Source: a virus. From it: 37,724 bases of DNA. Where the stretch lies: positions 1-37,724 of IMG/VR virus record IMGVR_UViG_3300044730_000221. The stretch is one strand, 5' to 3'. Every line of letters begins with the position of its first letter. Position 1 is the stretch's first letter. Of this stretch, positions 1 to 6,999 are shown one piece after another. The translations under genes and the position numbers were made by a program. A model generated the notes under the pieces. The model made no database searches, had not been told where the DNA came from, and was given only the letters and a program-made list of their open reading frames with translations.

Positions 1-28
1 CTGACGAGACCGTCTAAACAAAAACAGG

Positions 29-58
29 TTGACGACTGCACAGTGCAGCGTCTAAACT
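29..58 (+). promoter_or_regulatory. Promoter of the first early operon, with palindromic operator
   Basis: A -35 element TTGACG (29-34) lies 18 bp from a -10 element TAAACT (53-58), upstream of the gene starting at 93. The spacer contains the perfect 13-bp palindrome CTGCACAGTGCAG (36-48), placed where a bound repressor would block RNA polymerase. The 9-mer CGTCTAAAC occurs at 11-19 and again at 49-57, so a second -10-like element lies upstream. The same TAAACT -10 occurs in two other putative promoters here. Promoter and operator roles are inferred from position and symmetry. Confidence 0.55.
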
Positions 59-92
59 TGCCAACATACCGACAACGAAACAGGAGTCTGCC

Positions 93-698
93 ATGTTTAC
101 TGAACGTGAAACCTACCTCGCCGCCGCTGCCGTCGCTTTGCAGCACGATGTGTTCCCCTCCGCGAATATCGCCGCTGCCGACTGGTCGCAGCGCAAGTAC
201 CGGGTCGCCTGTGGATTCCCCATTGGCTATCGCGGTAGCCGCACCGGCAAGGTCACCTTGGGCCAAGCCTTCGACCCGTCGATCTCTGCCGATGGCACCT
301 TCGAGGTGTTCATCAACCCGATCCTCGACAAGCCGCTCGATGTGGTCGCGGTTCTCGCCCATGAACTCGCCCATGTCTGGGCCGGTATCCAGTGCGGACA
401 TCGTGGCGAGTTCGCCCGTATCTCCCGCGCCATTGGCCTCGAAGGCCCGTTGACCTCGACGGTTCCCGGTGTCGAGTTGCGCGGCAAGTTGGAGGGCATC
501 GTCAAGGTCTTGGGCAACTACCCTCACGCGAAGGTTGACCCCAACGCCCGCAAGAAGCAGGGGACGCGACTGCTCAAGTTGTGGTGCCGTGACTGCGGGT
601 GGACTGCCCGTGTCTCTGCCCTGCAAGGCAACCGTTTACACGCTGCATCGGCTTGCCCGGTTTGCAGCGCGACCGACTCACTCAAGGTGGAGGGCTGA
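93..698 (+). CDS. SprT-like zinc metalloprotease
   Basis: This 201-residue protein has the zincin motif HELAH (H90, E91, H94) followed by H103 in a CGHRGEF context, the usual third zinc ligand of SprT-like proteins. A C-terminal zinc ribbon follows (C165-x2-C168 and C188-x2-C191), the domain order of SprT/Spartan relatives. Cellular members cut DNA-protein crosslinks, while phage members are mostly uncharacterised. The start at 93 is preceded by ACAGGAG at good spacing. It is the first gene after the operator-bearing promoter and ends two bases before the AAA+ ATPase gene, so the two are probably co-expressed. The fold is well supported; the substrate is unknown. Confidence 0.8.
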   Translation: MFTERETYLAAAAVALQHDVFPSANIAAADWSQRKYRVACGFPIGYRGSRTGKVTLGQAFDPSISADGTFEVFINPILDKPLDVVAVLAHELAHVWAGIQCGHRGEFARISRAIGLEGPLTSTVPGVELRGKLEGIVKVLGNYPHAKVDPNARKKQGTRLLKLWCRDCGWTARVSALQGNRLHAASACPVCSATDSLKVEG

Positions 699-700
699 TC

Positions 701-1717
701 ATGGAACGCACATTCTCGCTGCCGCTGTCTGACTCAGACCGCGCCTACCTCAAGATGCACTCTGTGCGTCAAGGCAAATCACCGAATGCACCGGACGATG
801 TCCTGCTTGCGGTCTGGAACGGGGTCGATCCTGCCCCGGTTCCCCGTGCGGAACTGGATGCCGCGACCATCGATGGCATCCGCAAGGACGCTGTCGCTGC
901 TGCGGTTGCCGCAGTCGAGCAGCACCGCCCGATTCGCATCGAGATCAAGCAGGGCGCGGAGATTCGCACCCTCCCCGATGGTCACCGTCACCCGGTCTTC
1001 GGTGATGTCCTCGCGGCCCTCTCCGTTCGCGAGAACGTGTACTTGGTCGGCCCTGCCGGGTCGGGCAAGACCACCATCGCGACCCAAGCCGCTGAGGCTC
1101 TGGGCTTGCCCTTCTACTCGACCGGTGCTGTCGGCATGGCGTACCAGTTGCAGGGTTTCATCAACCCAGAAGGCAAGTACATGGAGACCGACCTCTATCG
1201 TGCGTATGTCGGCGGTGGGGTGTTCTTGTTCGATGAGGTCGATGCCTCATCCGCACAGGCACTGCTTGCCTTCAACGCCATCCTCGCCAACGAGATCGCT
1301 GCGTTCCCGCATGGCACGGTTAAACGCCACGCGGACTTCGTTGTGATCGCTGCCGCGAACACCTTCGGCAACGGTGCGGATGCCCAGTACGTCGGACGGA
1401 ACCAACTCGATGCAGCGTTCCTCGACCGGTTCATGTACGTCACCATGGACTACGACGAGAAACTGGAACTCGCGATTAGTTCCAACGACGAGTGGACGCG
1501 ATATGTACAGGCGTTTCGCCGTGCGGTTCGCGCCCACAAGATTCGCCATGTCGTCTCGCCCCGCGCATCGATCAAGGGCGGCAAGTTACTCAGCGCCGGT
1601 CTCTCGCGAGACAAGGTTGCGGAGTCGCTGCTCTGGAAGTCGATGACCGCAGCCGACCGCGCCAAGGTGTCTGAGTCTCTGCCCCGTCAGTTTCAAGAAT
1701 GGAGCAACGCAGCATGA
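701..1717 (+). CDS. MoxR/CobS-type AAA+ ATPase
   Basis: The preferred start at 701 gives 338 residues and has AGGTGGAGGG just upstream; an earlier in-frame start would run through the SprT gene. A Walker A motif GPAGSGKTT lies near residue 117, Walker B VFLFDEVD near 174, a sensor-type asparagine in AAANTFGNG near 215 and a candidate arginine finger in FLDRF near 240. This is the MoxR/CobS layout; such ATPases usually remodel a client through a vWA-domain partner. Its stop overlaps the next gene by ATGA, and that gene may supply the partner. The family call is firm, the client is unknown. Confidence 0.8.
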   Translation: MERTFSLPLSDSDRAYLKMHSVRQGKSPNAPDDVLLAVWNGVDPAPVPRAELDAATIDGIRKDAVAAAVAAVEQHRPIRIEIKQGAEIRTLPDGHRHPVFGDVLAALSVRENVYLVGPAGSGKTTIATQAAEALGLPFYSTGAVGMAYQLQGFINPEGKYMETDLYRAYVGGGVFLFDEVDASSAQALLAFNAILANEIAAFPHGTVKRHADFVVIAAANTFGNGADAQYVGRNQLDAAFLDRFMYVTMDYDEKLELAISSNDEWTRYVQAFRRAVRAHKIRHVVSPRASIKGGKLLSAGLSRDKVAESLLWKSMTAADRAKVSESLPRQFQEWSNAA

Positions 1718-2511
1718 CCGACTACAACTACAACGCAGACTCATGGGATGAGTTCATGCATGACCTCAAAACCAAGCCTGTCCTGCCCGACTGGAAAGGG
1801 GTTTGCGCGTCGGAGGAACGCGACTATCAATTTACCCGCAGCCACTCATGGGAACACTGCCTCGAACTCGCAGAGCATGGATGCCCCACGACCACTGAGG
1901 CCGTCGAATCCGCGAGTGTGAAGGTGACTTTCGAGGCGGGGCCGACTTGGGAATATGCCCCGGTCGGCGCGTTCCCCTGCATCCCCGGCTACGCCGCAGG
2001 GGTTCCAGAGAACATGTTCGTTCCGCAGGACGATGGTGCATCGAACGCGAAGCCCATCGTTCGCATCGCGGTAAATGTGGTGTGCAGTGCATGGGTGAAT
2101 GCACAGGACATCATCAATCGCGGTGCGGCAGTCATCGCTCTGATCGACAAGATCCAAGGCGCGGGTCAGCGCGTCGAACTCGTCGCCTTCTGCCACGTTA
2201 CGGCTCATGGCAGGGATCGCATCATCGCCTCCGTCACGGTTAAACGCCCAGAGGAACCGGTGGATATGGATCGGATCGGATTCGCTCTCGCTCACCCATC
2301 GATGCTTCGACGGGCGATGTTTCGGGTGACTGAGTTTATCTACCCGAAATACATTGGCGGGTACGGTCGATGCGGACACTTCGATGATGTGCTGAAAGAT
2401 AGCGACATGAACATCAAGGCAATCGGCACCGACCGGGTGACCTACAGCAATCGCGACAACGCTATCGCTGAGGTCAACCAACTTTGGGAAAGGGCGGCAT
2501 CTGCCGCCTAA
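1714..2511 (+). CDS. Conserved phage protein, possible degenerate vWA-like partner of the ATPase
   Basis: This 265-residue protein starts at an ATGA overlap with the ATPase stop. No confident family is recognised; it resembles conserved phage proteins carried as domains of unknown function. Residues about 118-215 alternate hydrophobic strands and helices (RIAVNVVCSAW, then a long helix, then RVELVAFCHV, then ASVTVKRPE), which could be a Rossmann-like vWA fold. A vWA metal site normally needs DxSxS; here the equivalent stretch reads VVCSA, so any MIDAS would be degenerate. Coupling to a CobS/MoxR ATPase makes a vWA-like partner plausible, but this is inference. Confidence 0.6.
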   Translation: MTDYNYNADSWDEFMHDLKTKPVLPDWKGVCASEERDYQFTRSHSWEHCLELAEHGCPTTTEAVESASVKVTFEAGPTWEYAPVGAFPCIPGYAAGVPENMFVPQDDGASNAKPIVRIAVNVVCSAWVNAQDIINRGAAVIALIDKIQGAGQRVELVAFCHVTAHGRDRIIASVTVKRPEEPVDMDRIGFALAHPSMLRRAMFRVTEFIYPKYIGGYGRCGHFDDVLKDSDMNIKAIGTDRVTYSNRDNAIAEVNQLWERAASAA

Positions 2512-2515
2512 TCCT

Positions 2516-2544
2516 TTGACAAATAACTTGCAATCAAATAAACT
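2516..2544 (+). promoter_or_regulatory. Putative promoter with conserved upstream element
   Basis: TTGACA (2516-2521) and TAAACT (2539-2544) are 17 bp apart and lie before the small gene at 2573. The stretch CCTTTGACAAATAACTTG matches the region before 8195 at 17 of 18 positions, a conserved block outside coding sequence. It would re-initiate transcription inside the early operon. Confidence 0.6.
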
Positions 2545-2572
2545 TCTAATCATCGACAACAGGAGAACGAAA

Positions 2573-2770
2573 ATGGACATCGAAACAATGACAGCCAGCG
2601 ACAAGGTATCGCTGCTCGAAGGTCTTCGCGCCAAGCGAAAGGCTGAGTCTGCGGACATAGCAATCGCGATGGGACTTGCACTGGCATCACACTTGGATGC
2701 CATTGGCATGAACCGTGAGGCCGGTGAGGTCGAGGCAATCGTCAGTCGCGTGATGGCAGGTGCAGCATGA
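2573..2770 (+). CDS. Small helical hypothetical protein
   Basis: A 65-residue protein starting at 2573 after AACAGGAGA; a longer in-frame reading would begin inside the promoter. It is acidic to neutral and predicted largely helical (DKVSLLEGLRAKRKAES and EVEAIVSRVMAG). No family is recognised. Its stop overlaps the next start by ATGA, and it is the first gene after the internal promoter. Confidence 0.6.
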   Translation: MDIETMTASDKVSLLEGLRAKRKAESADIAIAMGLALASHLDAIGMNREAGEVEAIVSRVMAGAA

Positions 2771-3108
2771 ACTACCAATTCAATATCGGTGATCAAGTGA
2801 TGTGGCGTGGCGGTTGGGGACGCAATGCCCCTGCCCCTGCGAAGATCATTGATCTAGGCGAGAAGAACGGTGAGCCGGTCTATGACTTGGACAACGGTCA
2901 CTGGGCATACGAGCATCAACTCAACCGCGACGAGCCTACACCTCGCGACATGCTCAAGGCTGCGCTGATCCTCGCGATCACCGCACCGACAGAAGAGCAG
3001 ACAGACATGGCAGTCAAACTGGCAGATGATATTGCTGTCGCATTGACTGCGCGTGAGGTGCGCGACGTGCAGCGCGAGATCGAGCGCGAACTTGGGGGTC
3101 GAGTATGA
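2767..3108 (+). CDS. Hypothetical protein, SH3/KOW-like N-terminus
   Basis: This 113-residue protein opens with a short beta-rich segment (FNIGDQVMWRGGW ... PAKIIDLGEKNG ... VYDLDNGHWAYEHQL) reminiscent of small SH3/KOW-like barrels. The C-terminal half is helical and charged. It is translationally coupled on both sides: ATGA with the previous gene, and its own stop overlaps the start of a 31-residue membrane peptide. The barrel is a guess from strand pattern; no function can be assigned. Confidence 0.6.
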   Translation: MNYQFNIGDQVMWRGGWGRNAPAPAKIIDLGEKNGEPVYDLDNGHWAYEHQLNRDEPTPRDMLKAALILAITAPTEEQTDMAVKLADDIAVALTAREVRDVQREIERELGGRV

Positions 3109-3200
3109 CTTCCGAATTCTTTTGGTTCATGCTCCCTCGCATAATGGTCGGCTGTGTTTTTCTTTTCATTGCTTGGAGGATCGCGACATGGAACAAGTGA
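3105..3200 (+). CDS. 31-residue single-pass membrane peptide
   Basis: This short frame starts at ATG 3105 in an ATGA overlap with the stop of the preceding gene and ends at 3200, overlapping the next start at 3188. The product begins MTSEFFWFMLPRIMVGC and continues with a hydrophobic run to FIAWR and a basic tail, so it has one clear transmembrane segment of about 20 residues. Coupling at both ends supports real translation. Small phage membrane peptides of this kind can act in exclusion or lysis timing, but nothing here fixes the role. Confidence 0.55.
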   Translation: MTSEFFWFMLPRIMVGCVFLFIAWRIATWNK

Positions 3201-3394
3201 TTGACCCTATCGTCGAGCAGTTGGATCGTGAGTATCGATTCCTTCGATCTGAACTGGAGAAGGAAGTGAATCGATTCGAAACGATTCGACATCAACACAC
3301 TGTCAAAACAAACCAACTCGCGGATGACATCACCCGCAAGTTCTTTGAACTACAGAACGCTAAACTGGAGGCGCGTCGCAATGAACGAGGCTGA
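3188..3394 (+). CDS. Small coiled-coil hypothetical protein
   Basis: Starting at ATG 3188 (GGAGG ten bases upstream), this 68-residue protein is almost entirely charged helix (LDREYRFLRSELEKEVNRFE ...) with heptad-like spacing, consistent with a coiled coil. It overlaps the small membrane peptide upstream and the next gene downstream (start 3381). Longer in-frame readings would begin inside the preceding gene. No family is recognised. Confidence 0.55.
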   Translation: MEQVIDPIVEQLDREYRFLRSELEKEVNRFETIRHQHTVKTNQLADDITRKFFELQNAKLEARRNERG

Positions 3395-3644
3395 TATCGA
3401 AATGATCAAATATCAAATCGCCTTGGATAGAAACGCTGATTTGGAACATCAGATCCAATTAGCAACACAAGGTGCGGCCACTAACCAAGAACTGCGCGGC
3501 ATCAACTTCCTACTCCAGAAGATCCTTCTGGGGCAGGCACAGATCAACGCACGATTGGATGACATCCAACGCACCATCAATCCCGGCAAGTGGGAACGTG
3601 AGCATCCCGAAGATGATGATCACCTCACTGCCGATATGTTCTAG
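3381..3644 (+). CDS. Small hypothetical protein, predicted coiled coil
   Basis: An 87-residue protein from ATG 3381 with CTGGAGG upstream. The centre is Gln/Leu/Ile-rich helix (NADLEHQIQLATQ, LLQKILLGQAQINARLDDIQ), and the C-terminus is acidic and probably disordered (HPEDDDHLTADMF). It overlaps the previous gene by 14 bp. The two neighbouring coiled-coil proteins might pair, but that is speculation. Confidence 0.55.
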   Translation: MNEADIEMIKYQIALDRNADLEHQIQLATQGAATNQELRGINFLLQKILLGQAQINARLDDIQRTINPGKWEREHPEDDDHLTADMF

Positions 3645-3654
3645 GAGTTTAAAC

Positions 3655-3981
3655 ATGGAACGCATGTTCTTAAATCCGGTGGACGGGGAGATCTATCCCG
3701 AGTCTTGGTATCACAAAGAAAACATCGATCTCTCATGCGCGATTGAGGCAGTCACCATTCACGGTGGACTCGCCTTCGATATCAAGCCAGAGAACATCGA
3801 ACGCATGGAGTTCAAGGACGTGAATGCGATTGCTTTGATCGCTGAGTTCACCGCTCACTTGGCTCGTCACGCCATGGAACTGGATGATCCAGAGGAGGCA
3901 GCAGAATGCGCGTCAGTCGCGGCTTATGTATCTCGAATCATGATGGAGAAACTGTCGGGCCAGAAGATGGCGAGGCACTGA
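3655..3981 (+). CDS. Hypothetical protein
   Basis: A 108-residue protein starting at 3655, directly after CTAGGAG and a perfect GTTTAAAC motif (3647-3654) that fills the ribosome-site-to-start gap. An earlier in-frame reading would overlap the preceding gene completely. The C-terminal half is helical (IALIAEFTAHLARHAMELD, EEAAECASVAAYVSRIMMEK). No motif or family is recognised. Confidence 0.5.
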   Translation: MERMFLNPVDGEIYPESWYHKENIDLSCAIEAVTIHGGLAFDIKPENIERMEFKDVNAIALIAEFTAHLARHAMELDDPEEAAECASVAAYVSRIMMEKLSGQKMARH

Positions 3982-4154
3982 CGTTCAAAGATTCGGGCGG
4001 GAACCCCATGGTCTGGGTGTTTCCCTGCCCCGGTCGCATCTGGAAAGATCGATGGGTCGCATTCACCCAAGGGGAACTGTTTAAATACTGGAAAGGTTCC
4101 CGTGAAGAATGCATTGTCTGGGCTGAGTGTTTTACCAAAGGAGAACTAGCATGA
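3906..4154 (+). CDS. Small hypothetical protein, start uncertain
   Basis: The frame from 3906 has a good AGAGGAGG site but overlaps the previous gene by 76 bp. The next ATG, at 4008, has weaker ribosome-site support and would give about 48 residues. The well-ordered part is the C-terminal half, rich in Trp and Phe (MVWVFPCPGRIWKDRWVAF, ELFKYWKG). It couples to the next gene by ATGA. Function unknown. Confidence 0.45.
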   Translation: MRVSRGLCISNHDGETVGPEDGEALTFKDSGGNPMVWVFPCPGRIWKDRWVAFTQGELFKYWKGSREECIVWAECFTKGELA

Positions 4155-4339
4155 AGAAGTGGATTGTTTTGATGGCAGCATTGGTGAGTGCAAGTGCTTT
4201 CGCAGGTACGGCCTACCTCAAGTACGAACGGGTCACGGGCATGACCAAGCAGTGCGTGTATGATTACTTAGGCAACGAATACACGAAGACCATTCGCTCG
4301 ACGGAACTCTGCCCTCTGTCGATTCAAGTGAGCAGATAA
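4151..4339 (+). CDS. Small secreted or periplasmic protein
   Basis: A 62-residue protein starting in an ATGA overlap. It opens with a textbook Sec signal peptide, MKKWIVLMAALVSASAFAG, with likely cleavage after SAFA. The mature part is about 43 residues with two cysteines (QCVYDY and ELCPLS) that could form a disulphide in the periplasm. It is the last gene of the early operon, just before a strong terminator. Export of a tiny early phage protein fits superinfection exclusion or envelope modification, but this is inference. Confidence 0.6.
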   Translation: MKKWIVLMAALVSASAFAGTAYLKYERVTGMTKQCVYDYLGNEYTKTIRSTELCPLSIQVSR

Positions 4340-4399
4340 TGATCTTGATGCGGCGGTGATCAGACCCCCTGATTGTGCAGTACCGCTGCTGAAAAGAGA

Positions 4400-4434
4400 C
4401 CCCGGCACCTGTCACAGGGTGTCGGGGTTTTTTT
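4400..4434 (+). terminator. Rho-independent terminator of the early operon
   Basis: A 10-bp stem (CCCCGGCACC with GGTGTCGGGG, one G-T pair) closes an 8-nt loop and is followed by seven T residues. It sits between the secreted protein gene and the stop of the convergent primase gene at 4437. On the opposite strand the stem is followed by TCTCTTTTC, so it may weakly stop minus transcripts too. Confidence 0.85.
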
Positions 4435-4436
4435 GT

Positions 4437-6131
4437 TTATAGTTCCGGCCATTGTTCGTGGGTGTGGGTGATCGCCCGATCTGAGTAACGCCCGGTCGGT
4501 AGGTCATAGTTCAGTTCGACATCACCAATCGCGCCGACCCATTTAAACCGGCTCTTCCAGACATGCACCTTGGTCTGGTTCCCGACGCGACCTACGGTCA
4601 CGCCCATGTCTGCCTTCGCGAACCACGCCGCACTGCCAGAGATGTGCTGCCCCTTCGGAACCCCATCATCTGGGATGTGCTTGGCAGGGTGAGCGACGAA
4701 CCATGCATGGAGTTCATGCGACTTACAGAATAGGACGATATCGGTCAGCATCTTGCTGATCGCTTGATGCTCTGACTCGCCCGACATTTCGAGGTAGTTG
4801 TAGGGGTCGATGATGAGACCTCGAACGCCCATTCTCATGACCGCTTGCTTGGTTCTGTCGATGATGGACTGAACCGTGCAGGGCGCACCGTCATGGCTCT
4901 GGAGGAATACGAAATGCTGGTTGAGAAAGGCGAGTGCGTAGTCCCTCTCATCGCTCGACATCCTATCGTCCCCGAAGAAGGGCTTTCCGATCACCTTCTC
5001 CGCCAACTTCGCGATGTGCATGTGGGGTGGGTTCTCGAAGGACGCGACCGCGAATCGCCATCCCTTTTGCATGGCGATATTGATACATATCTGGTCGATC
5101 AGTTCGCTCTTACCGGAACCGGGGAGTCCCGTCACCACCGACAACTGGCCGGGGAGGATCGTGTAGAGGGGGTCGAGTGTGGCGAGGCCCGTGCTTGCAC
5201 CCTTGACTACCCCGCTCTCGTAGAGGGAGACGATCTGAGACTCGAAATCCTCTGGGAGGTAGACGCCTTCGAGGGGGAGGGGTTTAGCGGCTGAGAACGC
5301 CTCTCGTAAAGCCTCAGGGCCATACTTCTGGAGGGTCTCGTTCGCATCCTTGGCAGGGAGCGAGGCCAACCAACACTTCGCCCGTCCGATACGACGCGCC
5401 AGTTCCTCGACGAGTGCTTGACCCGGCTCGTCATTGTCCGGAAAGAACACCACCCTCTGGACAGAGTCGATGAGTTGTCTCGCCTCCCAGACATACGAGA
5501 ACTTCCCGTCCATCTTCGGATCGACCTTGCCATCTGAGACCTTCGCGGGTGCGCCGTTCGGGACAGAGACCGCAGGGATACCCGCAGCGGCAAGTGCGAG
5601 GACATCCATCTCCCCTTCGCAGATGACAAGATCCGTCAGGTCTTTCGGTAACTGGTTTAAACCGAAGAACGATCTGGCAGAACCTTGCTGCGTGAATTCT
5701 TTCTCGCCTGTGCTTCGCCACTTGATCGCTTCGGGATGCTTCGGATCGCCGTAGACAAAGCCGATGCAGGGTTGGACCCCGATCTCTGCGAAGTACTTGT
5801 TGGAACCGACGAGTGGAAACTGGGTGGCAATACTGGGGTCGATGCCCCGTCTGGTGAGGAAGTCGGTGACGATTTCTAGGATGTGTTCTGTCGGTGGATC
5901 GACGGGTTTGGGAGGGGCTTTGGCTTGGACTTGGTGCTGTATTTGTTTCATGAACTTCTCTTTCCTGACCGCTCCGCTGATCCCGCAGTGAAAGCATTGG
6001 TAGACCACCCGATCTGATTCGACGGTGACCCCCATGGTTTTCTCATAGGATTTCTTTCTGGAAGGGGAGCAGTGTGGGCATGGGATTCGTCCTGTTTCAA
6101 CCTGATTGACGATGATTTCTTCTGGTGTCAT
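4437..6131 (-). CDS. Bifunctional DNA primase-helicase (T7 gp4-like)
   Basis: This 564-residue protein combines primer synthesis with replicative unwinding at the fork. The N-terminal zinc-binding domain has C18-x2-C21 and C46-x2-C49. A TOPRIM core follows, with its catalytic glutamate in ICEGEMDV near residue 170 and the acidic motif FFPDNDEPG near 232. The C-terminal RecA-like DnaB helicase has Walker A GLPGSGKSE near 337 and Walker B GLIIDPYNYLE near 438. Length and order match T7 gene 4 relatives. It lies on the minus strand downstream of the RusA gene, facing the early plus operon. Two TTTAAAC-type motifs lie in its coding sequence (4541 and 5655). Confidence 0.92.
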   Translation of the reverse strand: MTPEEIIVNQVETGRIPCPHCSPSRKKSYEKTMGVTVESDRVVYQCFHCGISGAVRKEKFMKQIQHQVQAKAPPKPVDPPTEHILEIVTDFLTRRGIDPSIATQFPLVGSNKYFAEIGVQPCIGFVYGDPKHPEAIKWRSTGEKEFTQQGSARSFFGLNQLPKDLTDLVICEGEMDVLALAAAGIPAVSVPNGAPAKVSDGKVDPKMDGKFSYVWEARQLIDSVQRVVFFPDNDEPGQALVEELARRIGRAKCWLASLPAKDANETLQKYGPEALREAFSAAKPLPLEGVYLPEDFESQIVSLYESGVVKGASTGLATLDPLYTILPGQLSVVTGLPGSGKSELIDQICINIAMQKGWRFAVASFENPPHMHIAKLAEKVIGKPFFGDDRMSSDERDYALAFLNQHFVFLQSHDGAPCTVQSIIDRTKQAVMRMGVRGLIIDPYNYLEMSGESEHQAISKMLTDIVLFCKSHELHAWFVAHPAKHIPDDGVPKGQHISGSAAWFAKADMGVTVGRVGNQTKVHVWKSRFKWVGAIGDVELNYDLPTGRYSDRAITHTHEQWPEL

Positions 6132-6383
6132 ATCGTTTCCTGTTTAAATAACTCGCCCCTTTTCCGGGTGGCCGGGTCTACCCGCCGCGCCGTACTCAGT
6201 GCGCCATGCATCTCAGCATGACTCTGGAACTGCTTTCAGGGGGATTACTCCATGCCTTACTTGCACAAGTCCAGACCGGTTTGGCCGTGTAGCCACCCAC
6301 CATGTTGTCAGGGGCAGACAGAGCATGGATTTACTCAGGCACTTTGGGGCGGGCAGGATGTTCCCCCTGCACTCACTTACGGC

Positions 6384-6541
6384 TCGCCTGACCGGCGACC
6401 CAAGACACGGGGAAGTAGGGTTGTGAACCCAAGAGAATCCAGATAGGATTCGTCCCGTGTCTTTTGTGTCGCAACTCAAGACTACCGTCCCCCTAACCTG
6501 ACGGTCAAGCCCTTAGAGAGAAATCTTTAGGGGCTTTTTTA
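6384..6541 (+). ncRNA. Candidate structured non-coding RNA
   Basis: An outer 10-bp perfect stem, AAGACACGGG (6402-6411) with CCCGTGTCTT (6454-6463), encloses two hairpins: GGGTT/AACCC with loop GTG (6418-6430) and GAATCC/GGATTC with loop AGATA (6435-6451). This is a three-way junction. A preceding hairpin lies at 6384-6398 and a following one at 6484-6505, and the series ends in an intrinsic terminator. A terminator with no plus-strand gene before it implies a short plus transcript. No strong promoter was found, and the 5' end given is arbitrary. No known RNA family is recognised. Confidence 0.4.
6507..6540 (+). terminator. Plus-strand intrinsic terminator with no upstream gene
   Basis: AAGCCCTTAGA (6507-6517) pairs with TCTTTAGGGGCTT to form an 11-bp stem with two G-T pairs around an 8-nt loop. 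The T tract runs to 6540. There is no T tract on the minus side, so it acts on plus transcripts. The nearest upstream plus gene ends at 4339, behind its own terminator. Confidence 0.65.
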
Positions 6542-6568
6542 TTTCAACAGAGTCCGAAGTACGAATCG

Positions 6569-6970
6569 TTACGTTTCGGACGTTTCGGACAGTCTGAACA
6601 CCTTAATTTCTGAACGCGGATTCTCTTTGTCGAGACCGTGATAGACATGCTTCTCTTTCACCTGTCTATCGTTCTCGTAAATGTTCCCTTGCATCGCATC
6701 GAGTATCACTGACTCATCGAGATCAGGTCTGCGTGATGCGTAGAAGATCCGTAGATGTACGGCAACGTCTCCTGATATCAGCGGATTCAACTTCGGACAC
6801 TGCCACTGAAAGTCTTTCAAGTACGCACGAGCCTTCGCGGACTTGATGAACGCAGGTCGTCCGTTTAAATGCACTAGTTGCCTGCTGTTTGCCTTACTCG
6901 CAGGTTCACCTAAAACAATAAACGAAACAATCGGTAAGTCTGTTGACTTGTTATCTGTTGATATGTTCAC
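6569..6970 (-). CDS. rusA: RusA-family Holliday junction resolvase
   Basis: This 133-residue protein matches RusA in length and in its key block RRPDLDESVILDAMQG ... YENDRQV, which carries the metal-binding aspartates (DLDE and NDRQV). RusA dimers nick four-way junctions symmetrically and resolve recombination intermediates before packaging. The start is GTG at 6970 with AGGTGA five bases upstream. It is the first gene of the short minus-strand operon with primase-helicase and is divergent from the gene at 7000. The last six residues, SETSET, come from a 9-nt tandem repeat (6572-6589 region), a small microsatellite. Confidence 0.85.
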   Translation of the reverse strand: MNISTDNKSTDLPIVSFIVLGEPASKANSRQLVHLNGRPAFIKSAKARAYLKDFQWQCPKLNPLISGDVAVHLRIFYASRRPDLDESVILDAMQGNIYENDRQVKEKHVYHGLDKENPRSEIKVFRLSETSET

Positions 6971-6999
6971 ATAGTCACCTGTTTCAATTGGAGGAACTC

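Larger units (their letters stand above)
6132..6568. other. 437-bp gene-free region with dense RNA-like structure
   Basis: No convincing gene occurs between the RusA and primase genes. Open frames here lack ribosome sites and sensible composition. The stretch contains the hairpin CATGC/GCATG (6205-6220), TCGCC/GGCGA (6384-6398), a three-way-junction-like element (6402-6463), ACCGTC/GACGGT (6484-6505) and a plus-strand terminator (6507-6540). It also carries a GTTTAAAT motif at 6142, just upstream of the primase start. It may encode a plus-strand non-coding RNA, act as a structured leader of the primase message, or hold a replication origin. These remain inference. Confidence 0.5.

Noticed and set aside
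36-48. LexA/SOS box
   Set aside because: The palindrome CTGCACAGTGCAG has CTG-N7-CAG spacing rather than the CTGT-N8-ACAG of the well-known Gram-negative box. A different repressor is more likely.
599-700. Earlier start for the AAA+ ATPase
   Set aside because: The extension is Cys/Pro/Arg-rich shadow of the SprT zinc ribbon. The start at 701 has a good ribosome site.
1846-2796. Minus-strand open frame of 316 residues opposite the early operon
   Set aside because: It runs across three coupled plus-strand genes and through the promoter at 2516, and has no ribosome site.
6402-6463. tRNA-like fold in the intergenic region
   Set aside because: The arm sizes do not fit: there is no canonical T loop, no anticodon arm of 5 bp with a 7-nt loop and no CCA context on either strand. 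It is better described as an unknown three-way junction.
6199-6479. Open frames of 64-88 residues on both strands in the gap
   Set aside because: They lack ribosome sites, have Cys/Pro/Arg-rich unnatural composition and coincide with strong hairpins.
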